Notes: a model not told the origin generated them from the sequence alone. Shown: positions 9,029 through 19,862, numbered from the stretch's first letter. The stretch is DNA of 64,000 nt from Saccharopolyspora gloriosae (GCF_014203325.1 NZ_JACHIV010000001.1:2791501-2855500), one strand, 5' to 3'. Numbers and translations are program-made.

Positions 9029-10123
9029 GTGGAGTTCGCGCTCGATGACACGCAGCAACCCTTGCGGGAACTGGCATCCGAGGTGCTGACCCGGGAACGG
9101 GACCGCGCGCGGAGCGCCGGCGCGGACGCGGGAGGTGGAACCGGTTCGCAGGAGGCGCTGTGGAAGGCGCTCGCGACGGCGGGGCTGCTGTCGATCGCCG
9201 TCCCGGAGCGGCTCGGCGGCGCGGGACTCGGCCCGATGGAGACCGCCGTGGTGCTGACCGAAGTGGGACGGCACGCCGCCGACGTGCCCGCGCTGGCGAC
9301 CCTGGCGTTCGGCGTGCTGCCGGTGGTGCGCCACGGCACCGCCGAGCAGCAGGACCGGCTGTTGCGCGACGTGGACTCCGGGCAGGTGCTCACCGCGGCG
9401 CTCAGCGAACCGTCGGCACCGCTGACCGCGGCACCGCGCACCTCGGCTCGCCGGGACGGCGCCGGATTCCTGGTGTCCGGCACCAAGACCGACGTCCTCC
9501 ACGCCGACCTCGCGCGGGAGATCCTCGTTCCGGTCGCGCTGGACGACGGCACGACCGCCGTCGCCCTGGTCCGCCCGGACGCGGACGGGCTCGTGGCGGA
9601 GGCCGCGCCGATGTCCGGCGGCACGGGCTGGACGCTGCGCTTCGACGCGGTGCGGGCGGAACGGCTCGGCGGCGCCGACGCGCTGCCGGACCTGCTGCGC
9701 TGCGCGCGAGCGGGGATGTGCGCGGCGGGCGACGGCGCGGTCGCGGGCGCGCTCGCGCTCACCACGGAGCACGTGCGCACCCGCACCCAGTTCGGCAGGC
9801 CGCTGGCGGCCTTCCAATCCGTCGCCGGTCAGATCGCCGACGTCTACATCGCGTCCCGGACCCTGCACCTGGCGGCGCTGTCGGCCTGCTGGCGACTGGC
9901 CGAGGGGCGCGACCCCGATGAGGACCTCGCGGTCGCGGCGCTGTGGCTGGCCGAGGAGGCACCGGCGGCGATGCACGTGTGCCACCACCTGCACGGCGGT
10001 GCGGGGCTGGACGTCACCTACCCGATGCACCGGCACTATTCGCTGGTCAAGGACCTGGCGCGGGCGCTGGGCGGGGCCGGGCACGTGCTCGACGCGCTCG
10101 CCGACCGGCTCGCGGGCCGGTGA
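9029..10123 (+). CDS. fadE28: Acyl-CoA dehydrogenase subunit FadE28-like (ChsE1)
   Basis: A 364-residue acyl-CoA dehydrogenase with the N-terminal module SIAVPERLGGAGLGPMETAVVLTEVG and the C-terminal RTRTQFGRPLAAFQSVAGQIAD region (split across codons 250-275). It is the first gene of the five-gene set FadE28-FadE29-ChsH2-ChsH1-Ltp2, the same order as the mycobacterial igr operon. In that system FadE28 and FadE29 form an alpha2beta2 dehydrogenase acting on the three-carbon steroid side chain (3-oxo-4-pregnene-20-carboxyl-CoA), neither subunit being a complete enzyme. The GTG at 9029 follows a GGGGAG 7 bp upstream. Confidence 0.88.
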   Translation: MEFALDDTQQPLRELASEVLTRERDRARSAGADAGGGTGSQEALWKALATAGLLSIAVPERLGGAGLGPMETAVVLTEVGRHAADVPALATLAFGVLPVVRHGTAEQQDRLLRDVDSGQVLTAALSEPSAPLTAAPRTSARRDGAGFLVSGTKTDVLHADLAREILVPVALDDGTTAVALVRPDADGLVAEAAPMSGGTGWTLRFDAVRAERLGGADALPDLLRCARAGMCAAGDGAVAGALALTTEHVRTRTQFGRPLAAFQSVAGQIADVYIASRTLHLAALSACWRLAEGRDPDEDLAVAALWLAEEAPAAMHVCHHLHGGAGLDVTYPMHRHYSLVKDLARALGGAGHVLDALADRLAGR

Positions 10124-10132
10124 GGAGCGCGG

Positions 10133-11302
10133 ATGTTCATCGACTGCACCGAACGGCAGCAGGCACTGCGGGCCGAGCTGCGCGAGTACTTCAGCGGCCT
10201 GATCTCCCCGGCGGAGCGCGAAGCGATGGCCACCGACCGGCACAACGCCGCCTTCCGCGAAGTCGTGCGCCGGATGGGGCGGGACGGGTGGCTCGGCGTC
10301 GGCTGGCCCGTCGAGTACGGCGGTCGCGGCTTCGGCCCGCTGGAGCAGCACATCTTCGCCAGCGAAGCGGCGCGCGCCGACGTCCAGCTGCCGTCGGTCA
10401 CGCTGCAGACCGTGGGGCCGACGCTGCTGGCCTACGGCACGCAGCAGCAGAAGGACTTCTTCCTGCCGAAGATCCTCGCCGGGGAGATCCACTTCGCGAT
10501 CGGCTACACCGAGCCGGAAGCGGGCACCGACCTGGCGGCGCTGCGCACCTCCGCCGTGCGCGACGGCGACTCGTACGTGGTGAACGGGCAGAAGATCTTC
10601 ACCACCGGCGCCCACGACGCCGACTACATCTGGCTGGCCTGCCGCACGAACCCGGACGCACCCCGGCACAAGGGGATCTCGATCCTCGTCGTGGACACCT
10701 CGGCCCCGGGGTTCTCCTGGACGCCGATCATCACCTGCGACGGCGCGCACCACGTGAACGCGACCTACTTCAGCGACGTGCGGGTGCCGGAGTGGCTGCT
10801 GGTGGGCGAGCAGGACCGGGGCTGGAAGCTGATCACCACCCAGCTCAACCACGAGCGGGTCATGCTCGGCCCGTCCGGGCGGATCGACGGGATGGCCGAG
10901 CGGGTCCGGGAGTGGGCAAGGCGGCGAACCGACCCGGACGGTACCCCGTTGCCGGAGCTGCCGGACGTGCGGCGGGCGCTGGCCCGCGCGCACGCCTGCA
11001 CTCGCGTGAACGAGCTGTTGAACTGGCAGGTCGCCGCGGCGGCGGACGGGCCGGTGGAAGTCGCCGACGCCTCCGCGACGAAGGTGTTCACCTCCGAGCG
11101 CACCCAGTCGCTGGGCCGGCTGCTCGAAGAGGTCGTCGCCCGCCACGGCGACCCCGCCGACCCCGAGACCGCGGATCTGCTGCGCTGGCTCGACGTGCTG
11201 GCCAAGCGCAACCTGGTGCTCACCTTCGGCGGCGGCGTCAACGAGATCCAGCGGGAACTGATCGCCACGGCCGGGCTCGGGCTGCCCCGAGTGCCCCGCT
11301 GA
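10133..11302 (+). CDS. fadE29: Acyl-CoA dehydrogenase subunit FadE29-like (ChsE2)
   Basis: A 389-residue acyl-CoA dehydrogenase starting 9 bp after fadE28. Visible signatures are GWPVEYGGRGFGPLEQHIF, the FAD/substrate motif IGYTEPEAGTDLAALRT, GQKIFTTGAHDADYIWLA and the C-terminal GGVNEIQRELIATAGLGLP. It is the partner subunit of FadE28 in the C17 side-chain dehydrogenase. Gene order, the tight spacing and the KstR site upstream of the operon support this assignment more strongly than similarity alone. Confidence 0.9.
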   Translation: MFIDCTERQQALRAELREYFSGLISPAEREAMATDRHNAAFREVVRRMGRDGWLGVGWPVEYGGRGFGPLEQHIFASEAARADVQLPSVTLQTVGPTLLAYGTQQQKDFFLPKILAGEIHFAIGYTEPEAGTDLAALRTSAVRDGDSYVVNGQKIFTTGAHDADYIWLACRTNPDAPRHKGISILVVDTSAPGFSWTPIITCDGAHHVNATYFSDVRVPEWLLVGEQDRGWKLITTQLNHERVMLGPSGRIDGMAERVREWARRRTDPDGTPLPELPDVRRALARAHACTRVNELLNWQVAAAADGPVEVADASATKVFTSERTQSLGRLLEEVVARHGDPADPETADLLRWLDVLAKRNLVLTFGGGVNEIQRELIATAGLGLPRVPR

Positions 11303-11323
11303 CCGGAGGGAGCACGACGAGCC

Positions 11324-12319
11324 ATGACCGTCGAGACCGACGAAGCGCGCGACACCGACCAGGCGATCCCGGCGATCGCGGAGCGGATCAAGGCGGCGGG
11401 GGAGTCCGGCCCCCGGCTCGCCCGCGACCCGGTGAACCAGCCGATGATCAACAACTGGGTGGAGGCGTTGCGCGACGGCAACCCCGTCTACACCTCTCCC
11501 GAGGCCGCCGCCGAATCCGCGCACGGCGCACTCGTCGCGCCACCCGCGATGGCGCAGGTGTGGACGATGCCGGGCCTGCACCCCGACTACGAGACCGACG
11601 ATCCGCTGCACGCCATGATGTCCGCGCTCGACGAGTTCGGCTTCGGGTCCGTCGTGGCGACCAACTGCGAGCAGACCTACCACCGGTACCTGCGCCACGG
11701 GGAACGCGTCGCGGTCACCACCCGGCTCGAATCCGTCGTCGGCCCGAAGCGCACCGGACTCGGCGAAGGCTGGTTCGTCACCACCCGCAACGTCTGGTAC
11801 GTCGGAGCGGAGCCGGTCGCCGAGATGATGTTCCGGGTGCTGAAGTTCCGCCCGCCGTCGCGGGAAGCACCGCCCGAACCGGCACCGGAACCGGCGGCGG
11901 CCCCGGCGGCGGCCCCGGCGATCCTGCCCGCGATCAACCGGGACACCGCGTACTTCTGGGAGGGCACCGCCGCCGGTGAGCTGCGCATCCAGCGCTGCGG
12001 GCAGTGCGGCCTGCTGCGCCACCCGCCGGGGCCGATGTGCCCGGAGTGCGGCGCCACCGCGCCGACGCACCTGGTCGCGGCCGGGCACGGCGAGGTCTAC
12101 AGCTACGTCGTGCACCACCACCCGCCGCTGCCCGGCAAGGAGCTGCCGCTGGTGATCGCGCTGGTCGAACTCGACGAGGGCGTGCGGATGCTCGGCGAAC
12201 TGCACGACGTCGACCCCGACGAGGTGTCGGTGGGGTTGCGCGTCGAAGTGGACTTCCGCCACGGCGACCAGGTCAGCATGCCGTTCTGGCGGCCACGACA
12301 GCGAAGGAGTGCGCGATGA
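11324..12319 (+). CDS. chsH2: ChsH2-like protein: MaoC-type fold plus DUF35 domain
   Basis: A 331-residue two-domain protein. Residues 1 to about 180 are a hot-dog/MaoC-like domain without the Asp/His hydratase motif. A Pro/Ala/Glu linker follows, then a DUF35 domain with a zinc ribbon (CGQC then CPEC, 12 residues apart) and an OB-fold (GEVYSYVVHHHPPLPGKE). In mycobacteria ChsH2 pairs with ChsH1 to hydrate the 17(20)-ene steroid CoA, while its DUF35 domain binds Ltp2 to form the retro-aldolase. The same fusion is retained here, so both partnerships are expected. It overlaps the next start by 4 bp. Confidence 0.92.
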   Translation: MTVETDEARDTDQAIPAIAERIKAAGESGPRLARDPVNQPMINNWVEALRDGNPVYTSPEAAAESAHGALVAPPAMAQVWTMPGLHPDYETDDPLHAMMSALDEFGFGSVVATNCEQTYHRYLRHGERVAVTTRLESVVGPKRTGLGEGWFVTTRNVWYVGAEPVAEMMFRVLKFRPPSREAPPEPAPEPAAAPAAAPAILPAINRDTAYFWEGTAAGELRIQRCGQCGLLRHPPGPMCPECGATAPTHLVAAGHGEVYSYVVHHHPPLPGKELPLVIALVELDEGVRMLGELHDVDPDEVSVGLRVEVDFRHGDQVSMPFWRPRQRRSAR

Positions 12320-12756
12320 ACGCGCTGCCACGGACCAGGACGTCCGCCGAAGTGCGGGTGGGCGCGGCCCTGCCGGAGGAACGCATCGAGATGACCCCGA
12401 CCTACATCGTGAGCACCGCGCTGGCCACGAGGGACTTCCAGGACGTCCACCACGATCGCGATCTGGCGCAGGCCAAGGGATCGAAGGACATCTTCGTCAA
12501 CATCCTCACCAGCACCGGGATCGCGCAGCGCTACGTCACCGACTGGGCGGGCCCGGAGGCGCTGGTGCGCTCGGTGTCGGTCAAGCTCGGCGTGCCGTGC
12601 TACGCCCACGACACGCTGACGCTGTTCGGCCAAGTGCTCGACAGCTCCACGGCCGAGGGGGAGACCCGGTTCGAGGTGGAGGTGCTCGGGCGCAACGGGC
12701 TCGGCGAGCACATGCGCGGGACCGTCGTGGTGGCGCTGCCGGAGGTGGTGGCATGA
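12316..12756 (+). CDS. chsH1: ChsH1-like MaoC hydratase subunit
   Basis: A 146-residue single hot-dog domain. It carries the catalytic hydratase-2 style pair in ATRDFQDVHHDRDLA (Asp then His five residues later), which the MaoC domain of the upstream ChsH2 lacks. That matches the known ChsH1-ChsH2 division of labour in 3-oxo-4,17-pregnadiene-20-carboxyl-CoA hydration. The ATG at 12316 overlaps the chsH2 stop (ATGA), and a GAAGGAG lies upstream. Confidence 0.92.
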   Translation: MNALPRTRTSAEVRVGAALPEERIEMTPTYIVSTALATRDFQDVHHDRDLAQAKGSKDIFVNILTSTGIAQRYVTDWAGPEALVRSVSVKLGVPCYAHDTLTLFGQVLDSSTAEGETRFEVEVLGRNGLGEHMRGTVVVALPEVVA

Positions 12757-13922
12757 GCTTCGCGGACAAGACCGCCATCGCGGGCATCGGGGCGACGGAG
12801 TTCTCCAAGGACTCGGGCCGCAGCGAACTCCAGCTCGCCGCCGAAGCGTCCCGCGCCGCACTGGCCGACGCCGGATTGGAACCGTCCGATGTGGATGGTC
12901 TGGTCACGTTCACCATGGACGACAACACCGAGATCGCCCTCGCGCGCGAACTCGGCGTGCCGGAGCTGAGCTTCTTCAGCCGCGTGCACTACGGCGGCGG
13001 TGCCGCCTGCGCCACGGTGCAGCAGGCCGCGCTCGCGGTCTCCAGCGGTGTCGCCGACGTCGTCGTCTGCTACCGGGCGTTCAACGAGCGCTCCGGGCAG
13101 CGGTTCGGCCAGGTGCAGGCCGCCGCCGCTGCCGCGCCCACGTCGTCCGGAGTGGACAACAGCTGGAGCTACCCGGTGGGACTGGGCACCCCGGGCGCGC
13201 AGGTCGCCATGTTCGCCCGGCGCTACATGCACGAGTACGGCGCCACCAGCGAGGACTTCGGCCGCGTCGCCGTCGTCGACCGGCAGCACGCGGCCACCAA
13301 CCCGAACGCCTGGTTCTACGGTCGCCCGATCACCCTGGCGGATCACCAGGCCTCCCGGTGGATCACCGAGCCGCTGCACCTGCTCGACTGCTGCCAGGAG
13401 AGCGACGGCGGCGTGGCCGTCGTGGTCGTCAGCGCCGAACGGGCCGCGGACCTGCCGAACCAGCCGGCGCTGGTCCGGGCCGCCGCGCAGGGCAGCGGAC
13501 CGGACCAGTTCACCATGACCAGCTACTACCGCGACGAGCTCGGCGCGCTGCCCGAGATGGGACTGGTGGCCCGGCAGCTGTGGAGCCAAGCCGGACTCGG
13601 GCCGTCCGACGTGCGGATGGCGATCCTCTACGACCACTTCACGCCGTTCGTGCTGGTGCAGCTGGAAGAACTCGGTTTCTGCGCACGCGGCGAGGCCCGG
13701 CACTTCATCGCCGACGGCGGCATCGGCCTCGACGGGGCGCTGCCCGTCAACACCCACGGCGGGCAGCTCGGCGAGGCCTACATCCACGGCATGAACGGCA
13801 TCGCCGAAGCGGTGCGCCAGATCCGCGGCACGGCGGTGAACCAGCTCGACGACGTGGACAACGTGCTGGTCACCGCCGGAACAGGAGTACCCACCAGCGG
13901 ACTGGTGCTGGCAGCGGGGTGA
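12753..13922 (+). CDS. ltp2: Ltp2-like thiolase-fold retro-aldolase
   Basis: A 389-residue thiolase-superfamily lipid-transfer-like protein (IAGIGATEFSKDSGRSELQLAAEASRAAL in pieces at the N-terminus; DGALPVNTHGGQLGEAYIHGMNG near the end). It lacks a thiolase cysteine pair, as Ltp2 does. Ltp2 with the ChsH2 DUF35 domain cleaves 17-hydroxy-3-oxo-4-pregnene-20-carboxyl-CoA to androstenedione and propionyl-CoA. It is the last gene of the operon and overlaps chsH1 by 4 bp. The genes converge with the downstream peptidase across repeat copy B. Confidence 0.92.
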   Translation: MSFADKTAIAGIGATEFSKDSGRSELQLAAEASRAALADAGLEPSDVDGLVTFTMDDNTEIALARELGVPELSFFSRVHYGGGAACATVQQAALAVSSGVADVVVCYRAFNERSGQRFGQVQAAAAAAPTSSGVDNSWSYPVGLGTPGAQVAMFARRYMHEYGATSEDFGRVAVVDRQHAATNPNAWFYGRPITLADHQASRWITEPLHLLDCCQESDGGVAVVVVSAERAADLPNQPALVRAAAQGSGPDQFTMTSYYRDELGALPEMGLVARQLWSQAGLGPSDVRMAILYDHFTPFVLVQLEELGFCARGEARHFIADGGIGLDGALPVNTHGGQLGEAYIHGMNGIAEAVRQIRGTAVNQLDDVDNVLVTAGTGVPTSGLVLAAG

Positions 13923-13980
13923 GAGCTCGTTTCGCAGTGTGCCCGGGTAGCGGAACTTCTCCGCCTGTAGCCGTCTGCGT

Positions 13981-14136
13981 CTTGTCAGCGGCGAAGCCGC
14001 TGAGCAGTGACCACCAGAGCAGGCCGACCACCGGCGGGTTCTCAGCGGTTTCCTCGCGAGGACGGCTTTTTCCCTCGTGGCGGAGCCACTCGGAAAAAAG
14101 ATCCCGCAGCGAGGAAACCGCTGAGGTTCCGCTACC
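13981..14136 (-). repeat. Multi-hairpin dispersed repeat, copy B (inverted)
   Basis: Same element as at 5668 but in reverse orientation: the short hairpin at 13986-14002 comes first, then the outer stem 14041-14057 with 14109-14125 (17 of 17 paired), enclosing an inner hairpin with the GTGGC-ggag-GCCAC-type tip. It lies between convergent ltp2 and the S9 peptidase, ending 10 bp from the peptidase stop. Confidence 0.88.
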
Positions 14137-14145
14137 GACGACCGA

Positions 14146-16047
<1,902 letters not shown>

Positions 16048-16197
16048 CGGAGTCCTTTCATCGGGCTGGTGAGGCGCTGCAACCAGCACACGCCGTGCCG
16101 TCGCGGCACGGTCAACCCGACGTGTCGGGCATCACCTCGCGCCTCGGCCGGTGAAATTCGGTTGCTCGGTCGTGGTGGGGGCGGGCAGGGTTCCGGT

Positions 16198-17088
16198 GTG
16201 GTCGAGGGGGCTCGGGACGGGCGTGCGGGGATCGATGCGGAGCTGGTCGGGCGCTTGGTCGCGACCCGGTTCCCGCGGTGGGGCGGGCTGCCGGTGACGC
16301 CCGTGGAGGTCGACGGGTGGGACAACCGGACCTATCGGCTCGGCGAGCGGATGACGGTGCGGCTGCCGACGGCGCCCGAGTACGAGGCGGCGATCCACAA
16401 GGAGCACCACTGGCTCCCGCTGCTCGCGCCGTCGCTGCCCGTGGCGATCCCGGAGCCGCTGGCCAAAGGCGAGCCTGGGTGCGGTTTTCCGCGCAGCTGG
16501 TCGATCCGGCGCTGGCTGGACGGCGCGACCGCCGCGCCGGGGCGCATCGCGGATCTGACCTCCTTCGCCGTGTCGGTCGCGGAGTTCCTGTCGGCCCTGC
16601 ACCGGATCGACGCGTCCGGCGGCCCGCCACCGGGGGCGCACAACTTCCACCGGGGAGCGCCGCCCGCGCACTACGACGGTGAGACCCGGGCCGCGCTGGC
16701 GGAGCTCGACGGCCGGATCGACGTGGACGCGGTCGCCGCGGTGTGGGACGCGGCGCTCGACTCGACCTGGGGCGGCGACCCGGTGTGGTTCCACGGCGAC
16801 GTCGCCGTGGGGAACCTGCTGGTGCGCGACGGCCGGCTCAGCGCGGTCATCGACTTCGGGTCCTGCGGAGTCGGGGACCCCGCCTGCGACCTGGTGATCG
16901 CGTGGACGTTGTTCACCGGCGCGAGCCGGGACGCGTTCCGCGCGGCCGTCGGACTGGACGACGCGACGTGGGCGCGCGCTCGCGGCTGGGCGTTGTGGAA
17001 AGCGCTGATCACGCTCGCCGCCGACCCGCTCGGAGAGTCCGCCGTCGCGCAGCACCGGGTGCTCGACGCAGTTCTCGCCGAGGTGTGA
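16198..17088 (+). CDS. Aminoglycoside phosphotransferase (APH)-like kinase
   Basis: A 296-residue APH-family kinase-like protein. It shows an ATP-lobe with DNRTYRLGERMTVRLP, a catalytic loop VWFHGDVAVGNLL (Brenner motif HGDxxxxN) and IDFGSCGVGDPACDL for metal binding. Such genes are common in actinomycetes; substrates range from aminoglycosides to small metabolites and the resistance function cannot be assumed. GTG at 16198 is chosen because the conserved fold begins about 20 residues in; the frame extends upstream without a good start. It converges with pptT with only 12 bp between stops. Confidence 0.85.
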   Translation: MVEGARDGRAGIDAELVGRLVATRFPRWGGLPVTPVEVDGWDNRTYRLGERMTVRLPTAPEYEAAIHKEHHWLPLLAPSLPVAIPEPLAKGEPGCGFPRSWSIRRWLDGATAAPGRIADLTSFAVSVAEFLSALHRIDASGGPPPGAHNFHRGAPPAHYDGETRAALAELDGRIDVDAVAAVWDAALDSTWGGDPVWFHGDVAVGNLLVRDGRLSAVIDFGSCGVGDPACDLVIAWTLFTGASRDAFRAAVGLDDATWARARGWALWKALITLAADPLGESAVAQHRVLDAVLAEV

Positions 17089-17100
17089 GGACCGGGCGGG

Positions 17101-17763
17101 TCAGCGGGTCCGGGGCAGGCGTGCGATGGCGGTGATGATGAGGCCGTCGTCGGCCAGCCAGCGGCCGGTGAACGAGGTGAGCGGGGCCCCCTCCACTTCG
17201 GGGCCGGTCTTGAGCAGCCGCGCGGAGAAGGTGCCGCCGGGGTCGATGGTGAGGTCGGCGTCCTCGAAGCCCAGCCACTCGCCGGTGATCGGGAACCACG
17301 CCTTGTAGACGGATTCCTTGGCGCTGAACAGAATCCGGTCCCAGTGCACCGAAGGGTCCTCGGCGGACAGCGCCTCGATCCGCGGGCGCTCGGCGGGGAG
17401 GGTCACGGCGTTGAGGACGCCGTCCGGCAGCACGTCGTGCGGTTCCGCGTCGATGCCGACGGTGAGCACCGAGCTCTCCAGGCCGACGACGGCGGCCCGG
17501 TAACCGGCGCAGTGCGTCATGCTGCCCACGACCCCGGCGGGCCAGCCGGGCGCGCCGCGTTCGCCGGGCAGCAGCGGTGCGGCCGGCACACCGACCTTCG
17601 CCAGCGCGGCTCGGGCGCAGTGGCGGACCGTGGTGAACTCGCGGCGGCGCTTGTCCACCGCGCGCGCGATCACCGCGGCCTCCTCGTCGAACAGCCAGGC
17701 GTCCGGCGGGTCGGTGCGGGTCTCCTCCCAGGCGAGCTCGCCGGGCAGCAGGCGTTCGATCAC
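17101..17763 (-). CDS. pptT: 4'-phosphopantetheinyl transferase (PptT/Sfp type)
   Basis: A 220-residue Sfp-type transferase, with magnesium-binding VGIDAEPHD and FSAKESVYKAWFP. It moves 4'-phosphopantetheine from CoA to carrier proteins of polyketide, peptide and fatty-acid synthases. GTG 17763 overlaps the stop of the upstream metallophosphoesterase by 4 bp. The same gene pair, in the same order, is Rv2795c-Rv2794c (pptH-pptT) in M. tuberculosis, so the orthology is well supported by both sequence and context. Confidence 0.93.
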   Translation of the reverse strand: MIERLLPGELAWEETRTDPPDAWLFDEEAAVIARAVDKRRREFTTVRHCARAALAKVGVPAAPLLPGERGAPGWPAGVVGSMTHCAGYRAAVVGLESSVLTVGIDAEPHDVLPDGVLNAVTLPAERPRIEALSAEDPSVHWDRILFSAKESVYKAWFPITGEWLGFEDADLTIDPGGTFSARLLKTGPEVEGAPLTSFTGRWLADDGLIITAIARLPRTR

Positions 17764-18605
17764 GACGTCTCCTCGGGGAACACCAGGCGCAGCGGGTCGT
17801 CGGGCAGGCCGCGGCGCTTCCACTCGCGCGGGTAGCCGACCGACACCTCCTGGAACCGCACGCCGTCGTGCCAGGTGGTGCGGGGGATGTGCAGGTGCCC
17901 GTAGATCACGGCCGCGGCCCGGTGGCGCAGGTGCCAGTCGGCGGTGTGCACGGTGCCGCACCACTGCGCGAACTGCGGGTACCAGAGCACGTCGGTGGGT
18001 TCGCGCACCAGCGGGTAGTGGTTCACCAGCACCGTCGGCAGCTCCGGATCGCACTCGGCGAGCCGCTTCTCGCTGTAGGCGAGCCGCGCCCGGCACCAGT
18101 CGTCGCGGGTCGCGTACGGATCCGGGTGCAGCAGGAACTCGTCGCTGCACACCACGCCGGACTCGTGCGCCACGGCCAGCGCCTCCTCCTTCGTGGAGGT
18201 CCCGGCGGGGCGGAAGGTGTAGTCGTAGAGCACGAACAGCGGCGCGATGGTCACCGGGCCGCCGCGCCCGGTCCACACCGGGAACTCGTCCTCCGGGGTG
18301 ACCACGCCGAGCTCGCGGCAGCGGCGCACCAGCTCCAGGTAACGGGCTTCACCGCGCAGCTGCAGCGAATCCTGCTTCGGCGTCCACAGCTCGTGGTTGC
18401 CGGGCACCCAGATGACCTTCGCGAACCGCTCCGCGAGCATGCCCAGCGCCCAGGAGATCTCGTCGGCGAGCTCGCCCACGTCGCCCGCGACGATCAGCCA
18501 GTCGTGCTCGGTGCGCGGACGCAGGGCGCGCGCGATGTCCTTGTTCTCGGCCATCGCGACGTGCAGGTCGCTGACGGCCAGCAGTTCGCCGGAAGTGGAG
18601 CTCAT
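17760..18605 (-). CDS. pptH: Metallophosphoesterase, PptH-like phosphopantetheinyl hydrolase
   Basis: A 281-residue calcineurin-like phosphoesterase with the full metal-ligand series: SDLHVA, AGDVGE, VPGNHELW, NHYPLV and YGHLHIP. It is translationally coupled to pptT. In M. tuberculosis the neighbouring phosphoesterase PptH removes 4'-phosphopantetheine from holo carrier proteins, opposing PptT. Conservation of the overlapping pair supports the same antagonistic role here, but the reaction is inferred, not shown. Confidence 0.85.
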   Translation of the reverse strand: MSSTSGELLAVSDLHVAMAENKDIARALRPRTEHDWLIVAGDVGELADEISWALGMLAERFAKVIWVPGNHELWTPKQDSLQLRGEARYLELVRRCRELGVVTPEDEFPVWTGRGGPVTIAPLFVLYDYTFRPAGTSTKEEALAVAHESGVVCSDEFLLHPDPYATRDDWCRARLAYSEKRLAECDPELPTVLVNHYPLVREPTDVLWYPQFAQWCGTVHTADWHLRHRAAAVIYGHLHIPRTTWHDGVRFQEVSVGYPREWKRRGLPDDPLRLVFPEETS

Positions 18606-18659
18606 GATGCCGCGATCGTATCCGAACGAATGCCGGTGCTCGGCCGGTTCGCGCGGTTT

Positions 18660-19862
18660 CTAGGGGTTCCCCGGGCCGTGGCGCCGCACCGGCCGCCGGG
18701 GGCGGGGCGTCAGGCCGTGAACGATCGGATCGGCTGTGCCTTGCACTGCCTGGAGGCGATCGGTCACGGGCTCCACCCGCGGGATCGGCACGGTGTCCTG
18801 CTCCAGCGGATCGGGTCCGGTCAGCCAGCCGATGCCGGTTCCGCGCAGGTGCCGGTACTCGACGAACGCCAGTGCCAGCGTGGTCACCAGCCCGCACAGG
18901 TTCAGCGCGTACGAGAGTTCATCGGGTACGGGGTCCTGCGCGGTGGTCCACCGGCCGACGAACTCGATCCCGGTCATCGTGACGGCCAGCGCCGCCGAGA
19001 TGACCGGCGCGAGCAGCGGGTGCACGTCGCTCGTCCACATCGCCGTCCGCGCCGCCCAGTACACGAAGCACAGCGCGTACCCCGCGAGCCAGCCGACGAA
19101 CAGGAATGCGGTGAGTCCGACCGCGTACTGCCATCCCTCGGTGATCACCTGGGTCTCCTCGCCGTCCGAACCGGCCCAGAGCGCCACGATGCATCCGACG
19201 GCCACCGCGACCGGGATGACGACGGTGCCCAAGCCAGCCAGGAGCCGTCCTCCCAGGCGGGAGAACCCCGCCCCGAACCGGCCGCGGAACCGCCGGTGGG
19301 TGGCGAAGAACAGCAGCGGCAGCACCACCGGGACGACGCACAGCGCGAGCAGGGCGGTCCAGAACGTCTTCTCGGAGGCCTCCGTGAGGTTCTCCAGCAC
19401 CGACTTCTGGTACAGCCCCGTCGCGATGCTGACGGTCAGCAGACCGCTCGCCGAACGCCAGAACGCGACCCGCTCCAGCGTCCGGGTCTCCTTGTCCACG
19501 GCGTACGGCCGGAACAGCGCGCGGGCCAGCTGCCACGGCAGCACGATGCTGATCCCGTGGGCGGGGCGGACGCGCACCGGAACGCCGTTGCGCTCGGAGA
19601 TCAGCTCGCCCAGGTACCGGTGGCGCCGGTCGGCGACCGCCAGCACGACTCGCAGGCCGATGCCGAGCGGGATCGTGATCGCGAGCACCGGCCACAACAG
19701 CCACTGCACCGAGAAGCCCAGCGCGCCGAACACCGCCGCGATCAGCAAGGCCGCGATCAGCACGCCCTCGGTCGTCCACACACCCAGGCGCAGCCGCCAT
19801 CGGTCCTGCGCCGCGCGCTGGAACCGGTTTTCGAGCGGGTCGAGCGGGAGTGGTCGGATCAT
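18660..19862 (-). CDS. Polytopic membrane protein of unknown function
   Basis: About 400 residues. I see around eight hydrophobic segments, for example GVLIAALLIAAVFGALGF, LLWPVLAITIPLGIGL, FWTALLALCVVPVVLPLLFF, VVIPVAVAVGCIVAL, AVGLTAFLFVGWLAGYALCF, and VISAALAVTMTGIEFVG. The basic C-terminus (PRPRRPVRRHG) is probably cytosolic. No family motif is recognised. ATG at 19862 is used; an open frame continues to 20021 but without membrane-protein character. Only 54 bp separate it from pptH, both on the same strand. Confidence 0.7.
   Translation of the reverse strand: MIRPLPLDPLENRFQRAAQDRWRLRLGVWTTEGVLIAALLIAAVFGALGFSVQWLLWPVLAITIPLGIGLRVVLAVADRRHRYLGELISERNGVPVRVRPAHGISIVLPWQLARALFRPYAVDKETRTLERVAFWRSASGLLTVSIATGLYQKSVLENLTEASEKTFWTALLALCVVPVVLPLLFFATHRRFRGRFGAGFSRLGGRLLAGLGTVVIPVAVAVGCIVALWAGSDGEETQVITEGWQYAVGLTAFLFVGWLAGYALCFVYWAARTAMWTSDVHPLLAPVISAALAVTMTGIEFVGRWTTAQDPVPDELSYALNLCGLVTTLALAFVEYRHLRGTGIGWLTGPDPLEQDTVPIPRVEPVTDRLQAVQGTADPIVHGLTPRPRRPVRRHGPGNP

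Noticed and set aside
8825-12331. Open minus-strand frame of 1168 codons
   Set aside because: It overlaps five well-supported plus-strand steroid genes and its translation is Arg/Val/Gly/His-rich without any motif.
16198-17088. Aminoglycoside resistance gene
   Set aside because: The kinase motifs are present, but APH-family proteins have many substrates and nothing around it indicates antibiotic resistance.
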